Positions 6,772 to 16,695 are shown, counted from the stretch's first letter. The stretch is DNA of 64,000 nucleotides from Ectothiorhodospira haloalkaliphila ATCC 51935 (GCF_000633935.1 NZ_KK214997.1:1-64000), one strand, 5' to 3'. The notes: a model not told the origin generated them from the letters alone. Program-made: numbers and translations.

Positions 6772-8747
6772 GGTGCCTCGTGTGGCCCGTGGGTGGAAGA
6801 TTTCAACAGTGCCACCAGGCGCTGGGCAGCAGCAGACCAGGTGAAGTCACTCGCCCGCTTGAAGGCTTTTTCCCCCAGGGCATTTCTGCGACCGGGGTTC
6901 TTCATGAGTTCGTGCATGGCCATGAGCCATTGATAGGGGCTGTCGGGTTCACAAAAAATGGCTGACCCTGCCAGCACATCCACCATCGCCGGGCGTCGAC
7001 TGCATATGGATGGCACCCCGAGCAGAGCCGCTTCCAATGGGGGTAAACCAAACCCCTCGTAAAGACTTGGGAATACCATGGCCACTGAACGCTTGATGAG
7101 CCAGGCCGCCTCCTGATCATTCAGCCTGCCGGCAATGGTGACATGATCCTGCGCCAGCGGGGCTTGTTTGAGCTTTTCCACAAAGCCCTCGGTAGGGCCT
7201 ATCAGCACAAGATGAATAAGGCCATCGGACAACGAGAGGGCCTCGAAAAGAACATCCAGGTTCTTGTGCAGGTCGCAGGTTCCGAGGAAAACGAAATACG
7301 GCCGATCGGGCAGTAATACGGGCGGGCGGGCCTCCCCCGCCATGACGGTGACGCCATTCGCTACCACCTCGACTGGCGGTCTACTCTCCGGCAGACGTGC
7401 CTGGATGTCCTTGCTACTGGATTCACTCACGGTCAACAGGCGATCTGCCTGAGCAATCACCCGCTGGAAATCCCCCTCGAATCGCTGGGCGCAATGACCA
7501 AACCGTTCACTCATGAGCAATGGGGTCACATCATGGATCATGACTGCAGAGGGCCTGGGAAGGCTCTCAGGACACCAGTGCAATGTGGAAAACACGTAAT
7601 ACTCCATGGCCGCCGGTGAGGTTTGGTCAGGCCCGGAGGATGAACACAAGCGCCTGAGTTCATACAGCAGCTCCCGGGCATGACGCCCCAAACCACGCCG
7701 ATCACGCAAGGCGCCAAGGTGGAAGTGCAGGGTCAACTCCCCCACGCGCAGCGTTTCATAGGCCTCACCGTCGAACCAGTTCCATTCAGGCTGATAGTGT
7801 GCCGGCAGGCTACCTACATCCAGATCATCGGGTGAGGGTTCTCTACTTAGAGCCCGGGCGAAAGCGGCCTTGAGACTGCCCGGTGAAAGCGGCGCCGAAT
7901 CAGACTGCCTGCCGTTGCGGGCATGTCGCACCCGCTCGACCAAGGCACGCAGTGGCGCCGTCAGCTTCCAGGAGCGGCTCTGATGGAGCGCCTGCAACTC
8001 ACCATGCGCGGCCCATGCTTGATTCTCCGAGCGGATGGCACGCGCATGTGCCTCGAACTCCGTACGGCGTATAAAGCCATCGAATACATTGGGCGGGTAC
8101 GTGAAATGTTCGCCCAGCTGCGCGTGCTCACCGGCCACATAGAATCGATTCAATCCATCGGCATAGACAAACTGATAATCCGCATCCATGAGAATGCTTT
8201 CCCAGGACTCATGACACTCCGTCTGCGACAATGGGACAGTGGCTTCAACAATCACGATCCAGGGCCGCAGACACGCCCAGTCGTGCCCCTTCAGGACCGC
8301 AGTTTCGAGCCCTTCCACATCCACCTTGAGAAAGTGGACGCTCTGACCGGGGGGAACGTACTGCTGCCACAAAGCCTTCAGCGTGATGCATTTTGCCGGG
8401 TGAGTGTCGGCCACGTATCCGGCCTGCTCATGTAGACACACGATACTGGCATCAAGTGAGGATAACCCGGTATGTGGAATGACATGAATCTGCCCTGTCT
8501 GTTCAGCATCCGCGACTGCCATCTTGAGGTTAACGTCCCGCGGCCGCTGTTGGATCAGCTGTTCATGGAGCGCCGGATTCGGCTCTACGTTAATACCTCG
8601 CCATCCCCGCTGGTAAAAGGCATGGGTTACGGAATCCTGTTCCGGCCAGGCGGCACCAATGTCAATATAGAAACCGCTTTCGATCCCTTTCAAGGCCCGC
8701 CAGAGCATGACGTCTTCAAAATTTTCTGCGTAGGAAATGAACTTCAT
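6768..8747 (-). CDS. FkbM methyltransferase / GT4 glycosyltransferase fusion
   Basis: The 659-residue protein fuses two enzymes. Residues ~1-210 form an FkbM-type SAM-dependent methyltransferase (FYIDIGAAWPEQDSVT, then HFLKVDVEGLE and a VIVEAT strand). Residues ~300-650 form a GT-B glycosyltransferase of family GT4, with YFVFLGTCDLHKNLDVL and the FPSLYEGFGLPPLEAALLG donor-binding E-x7-E motif. It probably adds a sugar to a surface glycan and methylates it, perhaps as a capping step. It overlaps both neighbours by 4 bases (ATGA), within an operon that also encodes the Wzm/Wzt-like exporter. Confidence 0.88.
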   Translation of the reverse strand: MKFISYAENFEDVMLWRALKGIESGFYIDIGAAWPEQDSVTHAFYQRGWRGINVEPNPALHEQLIQQRPRDVNLKMAVADAEQTGQIHVIPHTGLSSLDASIVCLHEQAGYVADTHPAKCITLKALWQQYVPPGQSVHFLKVDVEGLETAVLKGHDWACLRPWIVIVEATVPLSQTECHESWESILMDADYQFVYADGLNRFYVAGEHAQLGEHFTYPPNVFDGFIRRTEFEAHARAIRSENQAWAAHGELQALHQSRSWKLTAPLRALVERVRHARNGRQSDSAPLSPGSLKAAFARALSREPSPDDLDVGSLPAHYQPEWNWFDGEAYETLRVGELTLHFHLGALRDRRGLGRHARELLYELRRLCSSSGPDQTSPAAMEYYVFSTLHWCPESLPRPSAVMIHDVTPLLMSERFGHCAQRFEGDFQRVIAQADRLLTVSESSSKDIQARLPESRPPVEVVANGVTVMAGEARPPVLLPDRPYFVFLGTCDLHKNLDVLFEALSLSDGLIHLVLIGPTEGFVEKLKQAPLAQDHVTIAGRLNDQEAAWLIKRSVAMVFPSLYEGFGLPPLEAALLGVPSICSRRPAMVDVLAGSAIFCEPDSPYQWLMAMHELMKNPGRRNALGEKAFKRASDFTWSAAAQRLVALLKSSTHGPHEAP

Positions 8748-9970
8748 GTCTTTTCAATCACAATCCTTGCATTCATCCAGGAGACACCTGAAAAGTCTGG
8801 CTTATCCTTGTTGATGACGGTGAAGAGTAATGCTCGATCACACCACTCGTAATTATTGTTCAGATGGGTGTCCGCACTGGTCAGCGCGGTCTGCACGGAA
8901 TAGGTACCTGGGCCAAGGTTTGCCTCAAAGGTGATCTCAAACTGACATTGGCTGCCGGCTTTCACATGTTCCAGCACCTGTTGGGTGTGATGCGTGTTGA
9001 TCCCGAAAACCACTTGCCCCAGGCGGTCCTTGATCCCATACCCCAGCACGAGTCTTGGCAGGTCAGTCAACGTATCCACCGTGATGGACAGTGTGACCCG
9101 CTGCCCAACGTGGACCACTTTAAGGACATGCCCTGACTCGTCGCACAGGCAGATATCCCGCACGGTCGCCTCGCCTGTACCGGATCGGGTCTGGATCTTG
9201 CCATCGCCTGTCATGTTCTGGTCGATGACCTGGTTCTGGTCTGCCGCGAGCTTGGCATTGTAGTAATCCATGACGGCTTCCGGCTCACCCTCCATGGCGA
9301 TCGCCCCGTTATCCAGAAGGATGGCACGGTCGCATAAGCTCTGGATGGCCTGCTTGTCGTGGCTCACCAGCAACAGTGTTGTGCCCTGCTCTGCCAGGCC
9401 CCGGATATGGTCAAAGCTTTTGTGCTGAAAGTACTGATCCCCAACGGATAGCGCTTCATCAATGATCAGCACATCAGGTCGACGGGCCGTGGCCACGCTG
9501 AACGCCAAGCGCATTTGCATGCCGCTGGAGTACACGCGCAGCGGCTGGTCCATGTAGTCACCGAGGTCGGCAAAGGCTTCGATGGACGGCATCAGTGCAT
9601 CAAGCTCGCGTGCAGTGAGCCCCAGAAGCTGACCCGCCATGTAGGCATTCTGTCGGCCAGTGAAGTCCTTGTGGAACCCCATGCCTAATTCAAGCAACGC
9701 GGCCACCCGTCCGCCGATATGGATGGATCCGGTTGTCGGTCTCGTGGTGCCTGCAATCATCTTGAGCAGCGTACTTTTGCCAGCGCCATTGACCCCGATA
9801 ACGCCTACGGCCTCCCCCGGCTCCACAACAAAATTCAGGTCCCTCAGTACCCAATGCAGGTCGTGGCGTTGGTGGGAAAAGGGGTCTAGCCAGTCCAGGA
9901 GTCGTGCCCAGCGATGAGGATATCGCTTGTAGGCCTTTCCCAGCTCAGTCACCCTGATGCTTCCCCTCAC
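8744..9970 (-). CDS. wzt: Polysaccharide ABC exporter ATPase with Wzt-type C-terminal domain
   Basis: The 408-residue protein has an ATPase domain (Walker A GVNGAGKST, signature YSSGMQMRLAF, Walker B VLIIDEAL, H-loop SHD) and a ~150-residue C-terminal beta-rich domain (from about residue 255) like the carbohydrate-binding domain of Wzt. Such domains read the chain end of O antigen before export. The start is the GTG at 9970, overlapping the permease stop as GTGA. Pairing with a chain-end methyltransferase fusion directly downstream suits a Wzt that recognises a methylated terminus. Confidence 0.92.
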   Translation of the reverse strand: MRGSIRVTELGKAYKRYPHRWARLLDWLDPFSHQRHDLHWVLRDLNFVVEPGEAVGVIGVNGAGKSTLLKMIAGTTRPTTGSIHIGGRVAALLELGMGFHKDFTGRQNAYMAGQLLGLTARELDALMPSIEAFADLGDYMDQPLRVYSSGMQMRLAFSVATARRPDVLIIDEALSVGDQYFQHKSFDHIRGLAEQGTTLLLVSHDKQAIQSLCDRAILLDNGAIAMEGEPEAVMDYYNAKLAADQNQVIDQNMTGDGKIQTRSGTGEATVRDICLCDESGHVLKVVHVGQRVTLSITVDTLTDLPRLVLGYGIKDRLGQVVFGINTHHTQQVLEHVKAGSQCQFEITFEANLGPGTYSVQTALTSADTHLNNNYEWCDRALLFTVINKDKPDFSGVSWMNARIVIEKT

Positions 9971-10761
9971 AGCTCGTCCACCATGTCGTGGCCATGCTTA
10001 CGGTAGAGGTGCATGCCAAGCACACACAGCAGGATGGCCAGGAGGGTGACAGGTAATAAAGATACCCAATCCGGCCAGCTACCCTGGACAAATATGGTTT
10101 GATAGGCACCTATCAGTGGAGCCATGGGATTGAGTTGCATGAGTTGCTGTGCAGCATCGGGGAGTATGGCGACGGGATAGACGATTGGCGTAAGCCAGAA
10201 CCAGAATTGAAGGATCACCGCATAAAGTTGCCCCACGTCACGGAAGAACACGTTGAGCACGCCAAGGGTGACACCCAGTCCTGCGGCCAGCGCCAACTGG
10301 ATCAGGAGTACCGGGATCATCGCCAGGATGACCCACCCTGGGAACTGCCCTACCAGCAACAGAAAGATCAAAAACAGCCCAAGGATGATGGAAAAGTTGA
10401 GCAGCGCCGTGGAGACCACGATCACGGGCAAACACAGCCGGGGAAAGGAGATCTTTTTGAGCAGGTTTGCTTGCTCCAGAAAGACAGCCGTTCCGCGCTG
10501 GGTGATCTCGGCGAACAATCCCCATGTGAGGATCCCTGCGCACAGATAGATGCTGTACCCAAAGCCACTCTCAACCCCCGGGAGCTTGACACTGATGATC
10601 TGGGAGAACACCACCGTATAGACGATGATCAGGGCCAATGGCTGTATGAATGTCCAGGAAATACCGAGCATGGAGCTACGGTATCGGGACTGGAATTCCC
10701 GTTTGACACTGCCAAGAATGAAGCTTCGGTAATCCCAGGCGGCTCGCAGCATGGGCGGCAT
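9967..10761 (-). CDS. wzm: ABC-2 polysaccharide export permease
   Basis: The 264-residue protein has six hydrophobic segments and the ABC-2 pattern of Wzm/KpsM/TagG permeases (YRSSMLGISWTFIQPLAL, NVFFRDVGQLYAVILQFWFW). It forms the membrane channel for a lipid-linked polysaccharide with the Wzt-like ATPase. ATG 10761 or ATG 10752 is the likely start; a TTG at 10788 is in frame but has no better ribosome site. It is the first gene of the leftward operon, and its promoter must lie in the short divergent gap before the gene at 10858. Confidence 0.9.
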   Translation of the reverse strand: MPPMLRAAWDYRSFILGSVKREFQSRYRSSMLGISWTFIQPLALIIVYTVVFSQIISVKLPGVESGFGYSIYLCAGILTWGLFAEITQRGTAVFLEQANLLKKISFPRLCLPVIVVSTALLNFSIILGLFLIFLLLVGQFPGWVILAMIPVLLIQLALAAGLGVTLGVLNVFFRDVGQLYAVILQFWFWLTPIVYPVAILPDAAQQLMQLNPMAPLIGAYQTIFVQGSWPDWVSLLPVTLLAILLCVLGMHLYRKHGHDMVDEL

Positions 10762-10857
10762 TATCAGGACCCGCAAAGGCCAAGGCAAGACTCGACAGAT
10801 CGTTCCCCAAGCTCTAAATTGGCGGCCTACACGGACTTCAAGAGCATTGATGGCAAG

Positions 10858-11202
10858 ATGGAGCGGTTACGCAACTGGAGCAGGTCAGGGTGGCAAGGTG
10901 CCGCGAAACCCCTGCTGCTGGCGGCTGCCGGGCATGCAGCCCGACGGCCTGGAGTGAGGCGGCTGGCGTTGTGGGTACTGCGGCGGATGCCGCGTGTCAA
11001 GCACAAGCTACGGCACTTTCTGATCGTGAATCGCAATCATGATATGATGCGGCACCTCGTCGGTACTGCCACCCGTCTGGACGTACCGGCATACCAGGAT
11101 CCTGCGCAGATCGCTGATCCCGTGCAAAGAACTTACCATCTATCGCGGATCCGGGCTCGCCAGCTGCAACAGGTCAGAAACGCCCGTCACTTTTCCTCTT
11201 GA
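10858..11202 (+). CDS. Small basic protein of unknown function, first in glycosyltransferase operon
   Basis: About 114 residues from ATG 10858, rich in Arg, Leu and Ala (ARRPGVRRLALWVLRRMPRV). I cannot assign a family. The Arg/Leu-rich stretch resembles short linkers found at the ends of some bacterial polysaccharide enzymes. The ribosome site is weak, and TTG 10819 is another possible start. It is followed by a GT4 gene after 22 bases, on the same strand. The frame is open much further upstream, but that part lies antisense to the permease gene and has no coding character. Confidence 0.5.
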   Translation: MERLRNWSRSGWQGAAKPLLLAAAGHAARRPGVRRLALWVLRRMPRVKHKLRHFLIVNRNHDMMRHLVGTATRLDVPAYQDPAQIADPVQRTYHLSRIRARQLQQVRNARHFSS

Positions 11203-11224
11203 AGCCTGAAGAAAGGAACCCTTC

Positions 11225-12274
11225 GTGCGCGTGGTCGTCGCAAACACCCAAATCCCCTTTGTCAGCGGCGGCGCAGAGAGTCATGCCGATAATCTGGTTC
11301 AGGCCCTTCGCCGCGGCGGGCATCAGGCAGAACTGGTGACCCTTCCTTTCAAGTGGTACCCTGCCGAAGTCCTTCTGGACCAGATTCTGATGGCTCGCCT
11401 GGTGTCTCTGGACGAGAGTACTGGGGAACCGGTGGATCGGCTCATAGGGCTGCGATTTCCGGCTTACCTGATCCCGCACCCGAATAAGGTATTGTGGGTG
11501 ATACATCAGTATCGCACCGCCTACGAGCTCTGGGATCACCCCGACTTTGGTGATCTTTTCCAGCAGATCGGAGCTCGCTCCGTTCGAGATGCCATCGCCC
11601 AGGCAGATCGCCAGTATATCCCGGAGGCCCGCGCTGTATTTGCCAACTCCGCTAATGTGGCTTCACGGATGCGGCATTTTTGCGATGTCGAAAGTAAGCC
11701 GCTCTACCATCCCCCACCCCATGCTGAAGAGCTTTACTGCAAGCCGGCCGAGGGTTTCCTGTTTTTCCCGAGCCGGGTCAACGCCATCAAACGTCAGTCA
11801 CTGGTGATTCGCGCGCTTTCCCATTGCAAGCAGGATGTCAAGGTTTTCTTTGCGGGCGCGTTCGAGAGCACGTATATCGAAAAGGAACTCAAGGCACTTT
11901 CAGTGGAGCTTGGCGTTTCCCACAGAGTCCGCTGGCTTGGGTCGATTACCGAGATGGAAAAACTGGATTTCTATGCCCGATGTCTGGGCGTTGTGTTTCC
12001 GCCCTATGATGAAGATTACGGGTATGTGACGTTGGAGGCCATGCTCGCTTCCAAGCCCGTGGTCACCACCCAGGATGCCGGTGGGCCACTGGAATTTGTT
12101 GAGCACGAAGTGACAGGGCTGGTTGCCGAGCCCGAGCCCGTCGCTTTGGCACAGAGCATGGACACACTCTGGAGTGACTTTTCGCGGGCAGCCCGTTGGG
12201 GCCGGGATGGCCGGGAGGCATACCTGAGCCGCGGGATCAGCTGGGACCATGTCGTGAGTACGCTGCTGGCATGA
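11225..12274 (+). CDS. GT4-family glycosyltransferase
   Basis: The 349-residue GT-B enzyme starts with an FVSGGAESHADNLV acceptor-side loop and contains FLFFPSRVNAIKRQSLVI and the ATPase-unrelated donor motif FPPYDEDYGYVTLEAMLASK, the E-x7-E region of GT4 enzymes. It is predicted to add one sugar to the exported glycan at the cytoplasmic face. GTG 11225 is preceded by AAGGAA. It overlaps the next gene by ATGA. Confidence 0.88.
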   Translation: MRVVVANTQIPFVSGGAESHADNLVQALRRGGHQAELVTLPFKWYPAEVLLDQILMARLVSLDESTGEPVDRLIGLRFPAYLIPHPNKVLWVIHQYRTAYELWDHPDFGDLFQQIGARSVRDAIAQADRQYIPEARAVFANSANVASRMRHFCDVESKPLYHPPPHAEELYCKPAEGFLFFPSRVNAIKRQSLVIRALSHCKQDVKVFFAGAFESTYIEKELKALSVELGVSHRVRWLGSITEMEKLDFYARCLGVVFPPYDEDYGYVTLEAMLASKPVVTTQDAGGPLEFVEHEVTGLVAEPEPVALAQSMDTLWSDFSRAARWGRDGREAYLSRGISWDHVVSTLLA

Positions 12275-13560
12275 AACGCATTTTATGGATTTCACCTCTG
12301 CCGCCAGCCAGGACGGATATCGCCAATTACACCCTGCGGCTCGCCCCTGAGCTGATAAAATCCGCTGATGTTCAGTTCTGCACGCCAGCCGCCCTCCCCT
12401 GCGCTACGGATTTACCTTGGCGTAGCCTCGAAAGCCTCTCAGCGCGTGAGCTGAATCAGGCCGATATCTGCATCTATCACATCGGTAACAACCTGACATT
12501 CCACGAAGACATTTTCCGGTTGAGTCGACGCCATCCCGGCTATGTGGTGCTGCATGATCGCTCGATACACGGGCTATATGCAGACTTCCTGAACCTTCGA
12601 AATGGTGCGGCGCAAGCCGAAGAGGTGGTTCAGTATCTGGAGAGCATGGGACAGTGGTATGGTCAGGAAGGATACATCGCGGCACAGAATCTGTTGGGTG
12701 GGGACGCCACGCCTGATGATTTTGCCGCGCACTTTCCACTTTTTGAAGAGGCACTGGATGCCGCGCTGGGAGTGATCACCCATAACCCTTCGGTGACGAA
12801 TGAGGTCAGGACGCGTTTTCCGCTCATGCCATGCCTTCACCTGCCACTGCCCATGGCGGCGGAAGGCGGCTTTGATCCCAGCAAACGTCAAAGAGGCCTG
12901 GAGGAACGTATAAGTCTGGTGGCGTTCGGCTTCATGGGTATGAACCGCCGGCTCTCGGAGTTTATTGAGGCATGGCGTTCCTCTCCCTGGCGTCACCGTT
13001 TCAGCCTCAATATTGCGGGGCAATTGGCGGATTGGCCTTCCCTGCGGGAGCAGCTGCGCAAGGCTGGACTTGCCCAACAGGTTCGCTGGCATGGCTATGT
13101 ATCCGATACGGAGCTCGATGCGCTATTACGCTCCGCTGATCTTGCCCTGAATTTGCGCTACCCCAGCATGGGAGAGGCTTCGGGCAGCCAGCTTCGGCTT
13201 TGGGCCAATGGCGTACCCGCTGTTGTCACGGATACCGACTGGTATGCGGGACTCCCCGATAACGTGGTTTTCAAGGTCCGACCGCCTGAGCAGGAAAGGG
13301 AGGATCTCTTGATCCTGTTGGATAATCTGGCCAATCGGGCACTCCCACTCGACGCCGTGGCGCAGGCAGGCTGGGCGTATCTGCGTACTCAACATGAGCC
13401 AGGCGCCTACATCAGCCAATTGATGCGCTGGCTGGATACGGTAGAGGATGATGCCGTCCGCCAATGGGCCTTGCGGCGGCATCTATGGAGAATCAGCGAA
13501 CAACAGGCGCAATTTTTTCCGGAAACCCTGGCCCCCGGTGTGCCTTCGGGCCTTCAATAG
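12271..13560 (+). CDS. GT4-like glycosyltransferase
   Basis: The 429-residue protein begins MKRILWISPLPPARTDIANY, like GT4 enzymes that open with a PLPP-x-SGIA-type loop. It has a RISLVAFGFMGMNRRLSEFIEAW segment at the second domain and NLRYPSMGEASGSQLRLWANG, where the glutamates of the donor site are expected. Donor and acceptor are unknown. ATG 12271 overlaps the previous stop, so it is co-translated with the upstream glycosyltransferase. Confidence 0.82.
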   Translation: MKRILWISPLPPARTDIANYTLRLAPELIKSADVQFCTPAALPCATDLPWRSLESLSARELNQADICIYHIGNNLTFHEDIFRLSRRHPGYVVLHDRSIHGLYADFLNLRNGAAQAEEVVQYLESMGQWYGQEGYIAAQNLLGGDATPDDFAAHFPLFEEALDAALGVITHNPSVTNEVRTRFPLMPCLHLPLPMAAEGGFDPSKRQRGLEERISLVAFGFMGMNRRLSEFIEAWRSSPWRHRFSLNIAGQLADWPSLREQLRKAGLAQQVRWHGYVSDTELDALLRSADLALNLRYPSMGEASGSQLRLWANGVPAVVTDTDWYAGLPDNVVFKVRPPEQEREDLLILLDNLANRALPLDAVAQAGWAYLRTQHEPGAYISQLMRWLDTVEDDAVRQWALRRHLWRISEQQAQFFPETLAPGVPSGLQ

Positions 13561-13593
13561 ACGCGCCAGGTCTCATCAACGAATGGAGAACTC

Positions 13594-14715
13594 TTGCTCA
13601 AGATCGGCATCGACGCACGTATATTGGCAGGGCCACTCGCGGGCATTGGGCGCTATGCGGATCAATTGGTCCAGCATCTGCTCAGCTACGATGCCCGGTT
13701 TTTTCTTTATGCCCACCGCCCCTTGCATGCCGAGCGTTGGATCACTGAACCCGTCACCCTGCGTTGCGCCTGCCTACGGGGGAGAATGGCCAAGGCCATC
13801 TGGGGGCAGTCCTGGCTTCCCCTGCAAGTACGACGGGATAAGGTCGATGTCTTTTGGGGCCCCGCACACCGACTGCCGCCTCTTCTTCCGGACCGTATGG
13901 GTAAAGTCGTCACCATTCACGACTTGGTATGGAAAGCGGCACCTGATACCATGCCGCGCCTCAACCAGCTTCAGGAACGGGCTTTGATGCCTCCGGCCTT
14001 GCAGCGCGCCGATCGTGTGATTTGTGTCTCACGTTACACGGCCCGGCATCTGTTGGACTGTTTCCCCAAGACACGTGAAAAGGTTCGGGTGATCTATCCT
14101 GGGGCGTCCCACTGGCCACCCCCCGACACCTTCGATTCGTTGGCCCACTTGGGCATTCATCAGCCCTATGCGCTCTTTGTCGGAACGCTGGAGCCCAGAA
14201 AAAACATTGAGCAGTTGCTGATGGCATACTGTGGACTGAGTCAGGAACTGCGCAACCACCATCAACTTGTCATCGCAGGAGCCGATGGCTGGGGTGGCCT
14301 TTCTCGAGCATCGCTCTCAAAACGCTATCCACCATCCACTGGCGTGGTGTTTACCGGCAGGCTCCCGGACTCACAGTTATCCACCCTGTATGAACATGCG
14401 CTTTTTCTGACCATGCCGTCCCTGCATGAGGGTTTTGGTCTCCCAGTGGTTGAAGCAATGAGCTTTGGTAAGCCGGTATTGATTTCTGATCGTGCCTCCC
14501 TTCCCGAGGTTGCGGGCCACGCCGGGTATATGATCAACCCAAACGACCCCAGCGGCCTGACCCGAGGCCTCAAAAGGCTGTTCTGCGACGTCGATCTGCG
14601 ATCCAGGCTGTCCACACAAGCCTCGGCCAGAGCGCAAGCCTTTACCTGGCAAACAGCGGCCGATCAGCTATGGAACATTCTGCGGGCTGAGGCCTCCGCA
14701 CAGGCAAAATCCTGA
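13594..14715 (+). CDS. GT4-family glycosyltransferase (mannosyltransferase-like)
   Basis: The 373-residue protein starts LKIGIDARILAGPLAGIGRY, the beginning usual for GT4 enzymes of the WbdA/mannosyltransferase type. It contains LFVGTLEPRKNIEQLL and FLTMPSLHEGFGLPVVEAMS (E-x7-E). TTG 13594 is the apparent start, with GGAGAA upstream; no ATG lies near the homology start. The donor sugar cannot be read from sequence alone. Confidence 0.88.
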   Translation: MLKIGIDARILAGPLAGIGRYADQLVQHLLSYDARFFLYAHRPLHAERWITEPVTLRCACLRGRMAKAIWGQSWLPLQVRRDKVDVFWGPAHRLPPLLPDRMGKVVTIHDLVWKAAPDTMPRLNQLQERALMPPALQRADRVICVSRYTARHLLDCFPKTREKVRVIYPGASHWPPPDTFDSLAHLGIHQPYALFVGTLEPRKNIEQLLMAYCGLSQELRNHHQLVIAGADGWGGLSRASLSKRYPPSTGVVFTGRLPDSQLSTLYEHALFLTMPSLHEGFGLPVVEAMSFGKPVLISDRASLPEVAGHAGYMINPNDPSGLTRGLKRLFCDVDLRSRLSTQASARAQAFTWQTAADQLWNILRAEASAQAKS

Positions 14716-14725
14716 GGAATTCGTT

Positions 14726-15859
14726 GTGCAACGGAAGATTCGTGTACTGCATGTCTACAAAACCTTCTACCCCATGACCCAAGGAGGAATACAAGAATCC
14801 ATTAGGCAAATTTGCCTCAATACGCATGCCAGGGGCGTTGAAAGCCGGGTGTTGACGCTCACTCCCTCTCCCGTGGGTCACCCTATCCGGGTGGACGACA
14901 TTGAAGTCTATCAGGCCAAGCAGTTATTCGAGCTGGCATCCTGCGGTTTTTCCCTGTCCGCCTTGACGCAATTTGGCCAACTCGCCCGCTGGGCTGACGT
15001 TCTGCATTACCACTTTCCTTGGCCGTTTGCTGATCTGCTGCATTTCTTGCGCCGACCAGACAAACCCTCTGTCGTGACTTATCACTCGGACATTGTTAGG
15101 CAACGCCATTTGAGCAAGGTCTATGCACCACTGATGCACGCTTTTCTTGACGCCACTGATATCATCGTACCGACTTCCCCGAATTACACGCGGAGCAGCC
15201 CGATTCTCAGGCGGTTTCGAAATAAATTACGTGTCATCCCCTTGGGTTTGAATGAATGCAGATATCCTCCCCCTGGCAGGGCATGTCCTCTGCCATTTGA
15301 AGACCGGGAAGAGTTCTTTCTTTTTGTGGGTGTCTTCAGGGCTTACAAGGGTTTACACATCCTGCTCGAGGCTGCCCAAAACGCATCTTTCAAAGTGGTC
15401 ATTGCAGGGCGTGGGCCCATGGAAAAACGGCTCAAGGCCCAGGCCAGGCGCTTGAACCTGGATAACGTTTTCTTTCTGGGTCACATTTCCGATGAGCAGA
15501 AAATCGATTTGATGCGACGCTGCCGCGCAGTGGTTCTACCTTCACATCTTCGTTCCGAAGCCTTCGGTTTGTCCTTGCTGGAGGGTGCCATGCAGGCACG
15601 CCCGCTGATTTGCACGGATCTCCACACCGGTACAAGCTTTGTAAATATTCACGAACAAACAGGCATCGTGGTTCCCAGCGGGGATCCTGAGGCACTGCGC
15701 GCCGCCATGGATCGTCTATGGGACAATCCCAGTCTAGCCAGGTCCATGGGACAAGCCGCACGGAATCGGTTTGAAACTCACTTTTCGGGGACAGTCATGG
15801 GAGAACAGTATTTCGACCTTTACAGCGGCCTGGCCGCACCCCGTGCACATGCAGGATGA
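14726..15859 (+). CDS. GT4-family glycosyltransferase
   Basis: The 377-residue protein has the GT4 layout: RVLHVYKTFYPMTQGGIQE at the N-terminus, VLHYHFPWP in the first domain, FFLFVGVFRAYKGLHILLEA at the second, and LPSHLRSEAFGLSLLEGAM as donor-site motif. The type is close to WbdB/PimA-like mannosyl- or rhamnosyltransferases, but the specificity is open. It starts at GTG 14726, ten bases after the previous gene. Confidence 0.88.
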   Translation: MQRKIRVLHVYKTFYPMTQGGIQESIRQICLNTHARGVESRVLTLTPSPVGHPIRVDDIEVYQAKQLFELASCGFSLSALTQFGQLARWADVLHYHFPWPFADLLHFLRRPDKPSVVTYHSDIVRQRHLSKVYAPLMHAFLDATDIIVPTSPNYTRSSPILRRFRNKLRVIPLGLNECRYPPPGRACPLPFEDREEFFLFVGVFRAYKGLHILLEAAQNASFKVVIAGRGPMEKRLKAQARRLNLDNVFFLGHISDEQKIDLMRRCRAVVLPSHLRSEAFGLSLLEGAMQARPLICTDLHTGTSFVNIHEQTGIVVPSGDPEALRAAMDRLWDNPSLARSMGQAARNRFETHFSGTVMGEQYFDLYSGLAAPRAHAG

Positions 15860-15903
15860 ATGCATTCCTTCCCTTTTGCTGAAGCCTTGCAAGGAGCCCT
15901 TCG

Positions 15904-16695
15904 ATGAACCTGGTGCCCATTTCCCCTATTGAGCACAAGCGCCACCACTGGAGGGCTCCCACCTCCCAGGACTTTGCTCGTGACAAGCCATTGATTCCGC
16001 TGGTGGCGGCAGAACTGCCCAAGGCGGCGCTTGCTGCCCCCATCGTGATGACACGCCACCAAGAGGCCTGGGTTCCACAGATGCTGATGGGGTTCGAGAC
16101 GGGTAGAAACCTCATGATCGCGCGTAACGGCCTGATGATTGCGGACTATACCCCGATCCTCATGCGTCTTTATCCCTTCCGGGCAATGACCTCGGAAAAC
16201 GGGGACACGGTACTGTGCTTTGATGAGGGCAGCGGCCTGATCACGAAGGATGAAGAGGCCACACCCTTCTTTGATGCGCATGGTGTTCTCTCAGCGCCCT
16301 TGCAGCGAATCATGGATTCATTTCGGCGATTCGAAGACAACCGCCTGAAGACAATCGAATCCTGCGCACTGCTGGGCAAGCATGATTTATTCGAGCCCTG
16401 GCCCATGGCCATCCGCAAGACCGACGAGAGCGTACACCTGATTGATGGCCTATTCAGGGTCAACGAACGAGCCCTGAAAGCCCTCAAAGGTCCTCAACTG
16501 GAGGAACTGCATCGGGGGGATGCGCTTGCACTGGCTTATTGCCAGTTGTTGTCCATGAACCGGGTATCTACCTTGGTGGCGTTGGCAGGTGCCCATCAGC
16601 AACTGGATAGAGCCCCTTCTCTGGATGATGTCGGCATGGATACGTTGGCAAAACCGGACGCGATTGTGTTCGACTGGGATGATCAAGGGCAGTAG
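15904..16695 (+). CDS. SapC-family protein
   Basis: The 263-residue protein matches SapC: an N-terminal HHWRAPTSQDFARDKPLIPL stretch, then LMIADYTPILMRLYPF, FDEGSGLI, and the regularly placed LMDSFRRFEDNR-type helix. SapC was first described next to S-layer genes in Campylobacter, but its biochemical role is not established. AAGGAG stands just before ATG 15904. As the last gene of the glycosyltransferase operon it may help attach or assemble surface material; this is inference. Confidence 0.8.
   Translation: MNLVPISPIEHKRHHWRAPTSQDFARDKPLIPLVAAELPKAALAAPIVMTRHQEAWVPQMLMGFETGRNLMIARNGLMIADYTPILMRLYPFRAMTSENGDTVLCFDEGSGLITKDEEATPFFDAHGVLSAPLQRIMDSFRRFEDNRLKTIESCALLGKHDLFEPWPMAIRKTDESVHLIDGLFRVNERALKALKGPQLEELHRGDALALAYCQLLSMNRVSTLVALAGAHQQLDRAPSLDDVGMDTLAKPDAIVFDWDDQGQ

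Noticed and set aside
10099-10857. Upstream extension of the small unknown protein before the glycosyltransferases
   Set aside because: It runs antisense to the Wzm permease gene and has shadow-frame composition.
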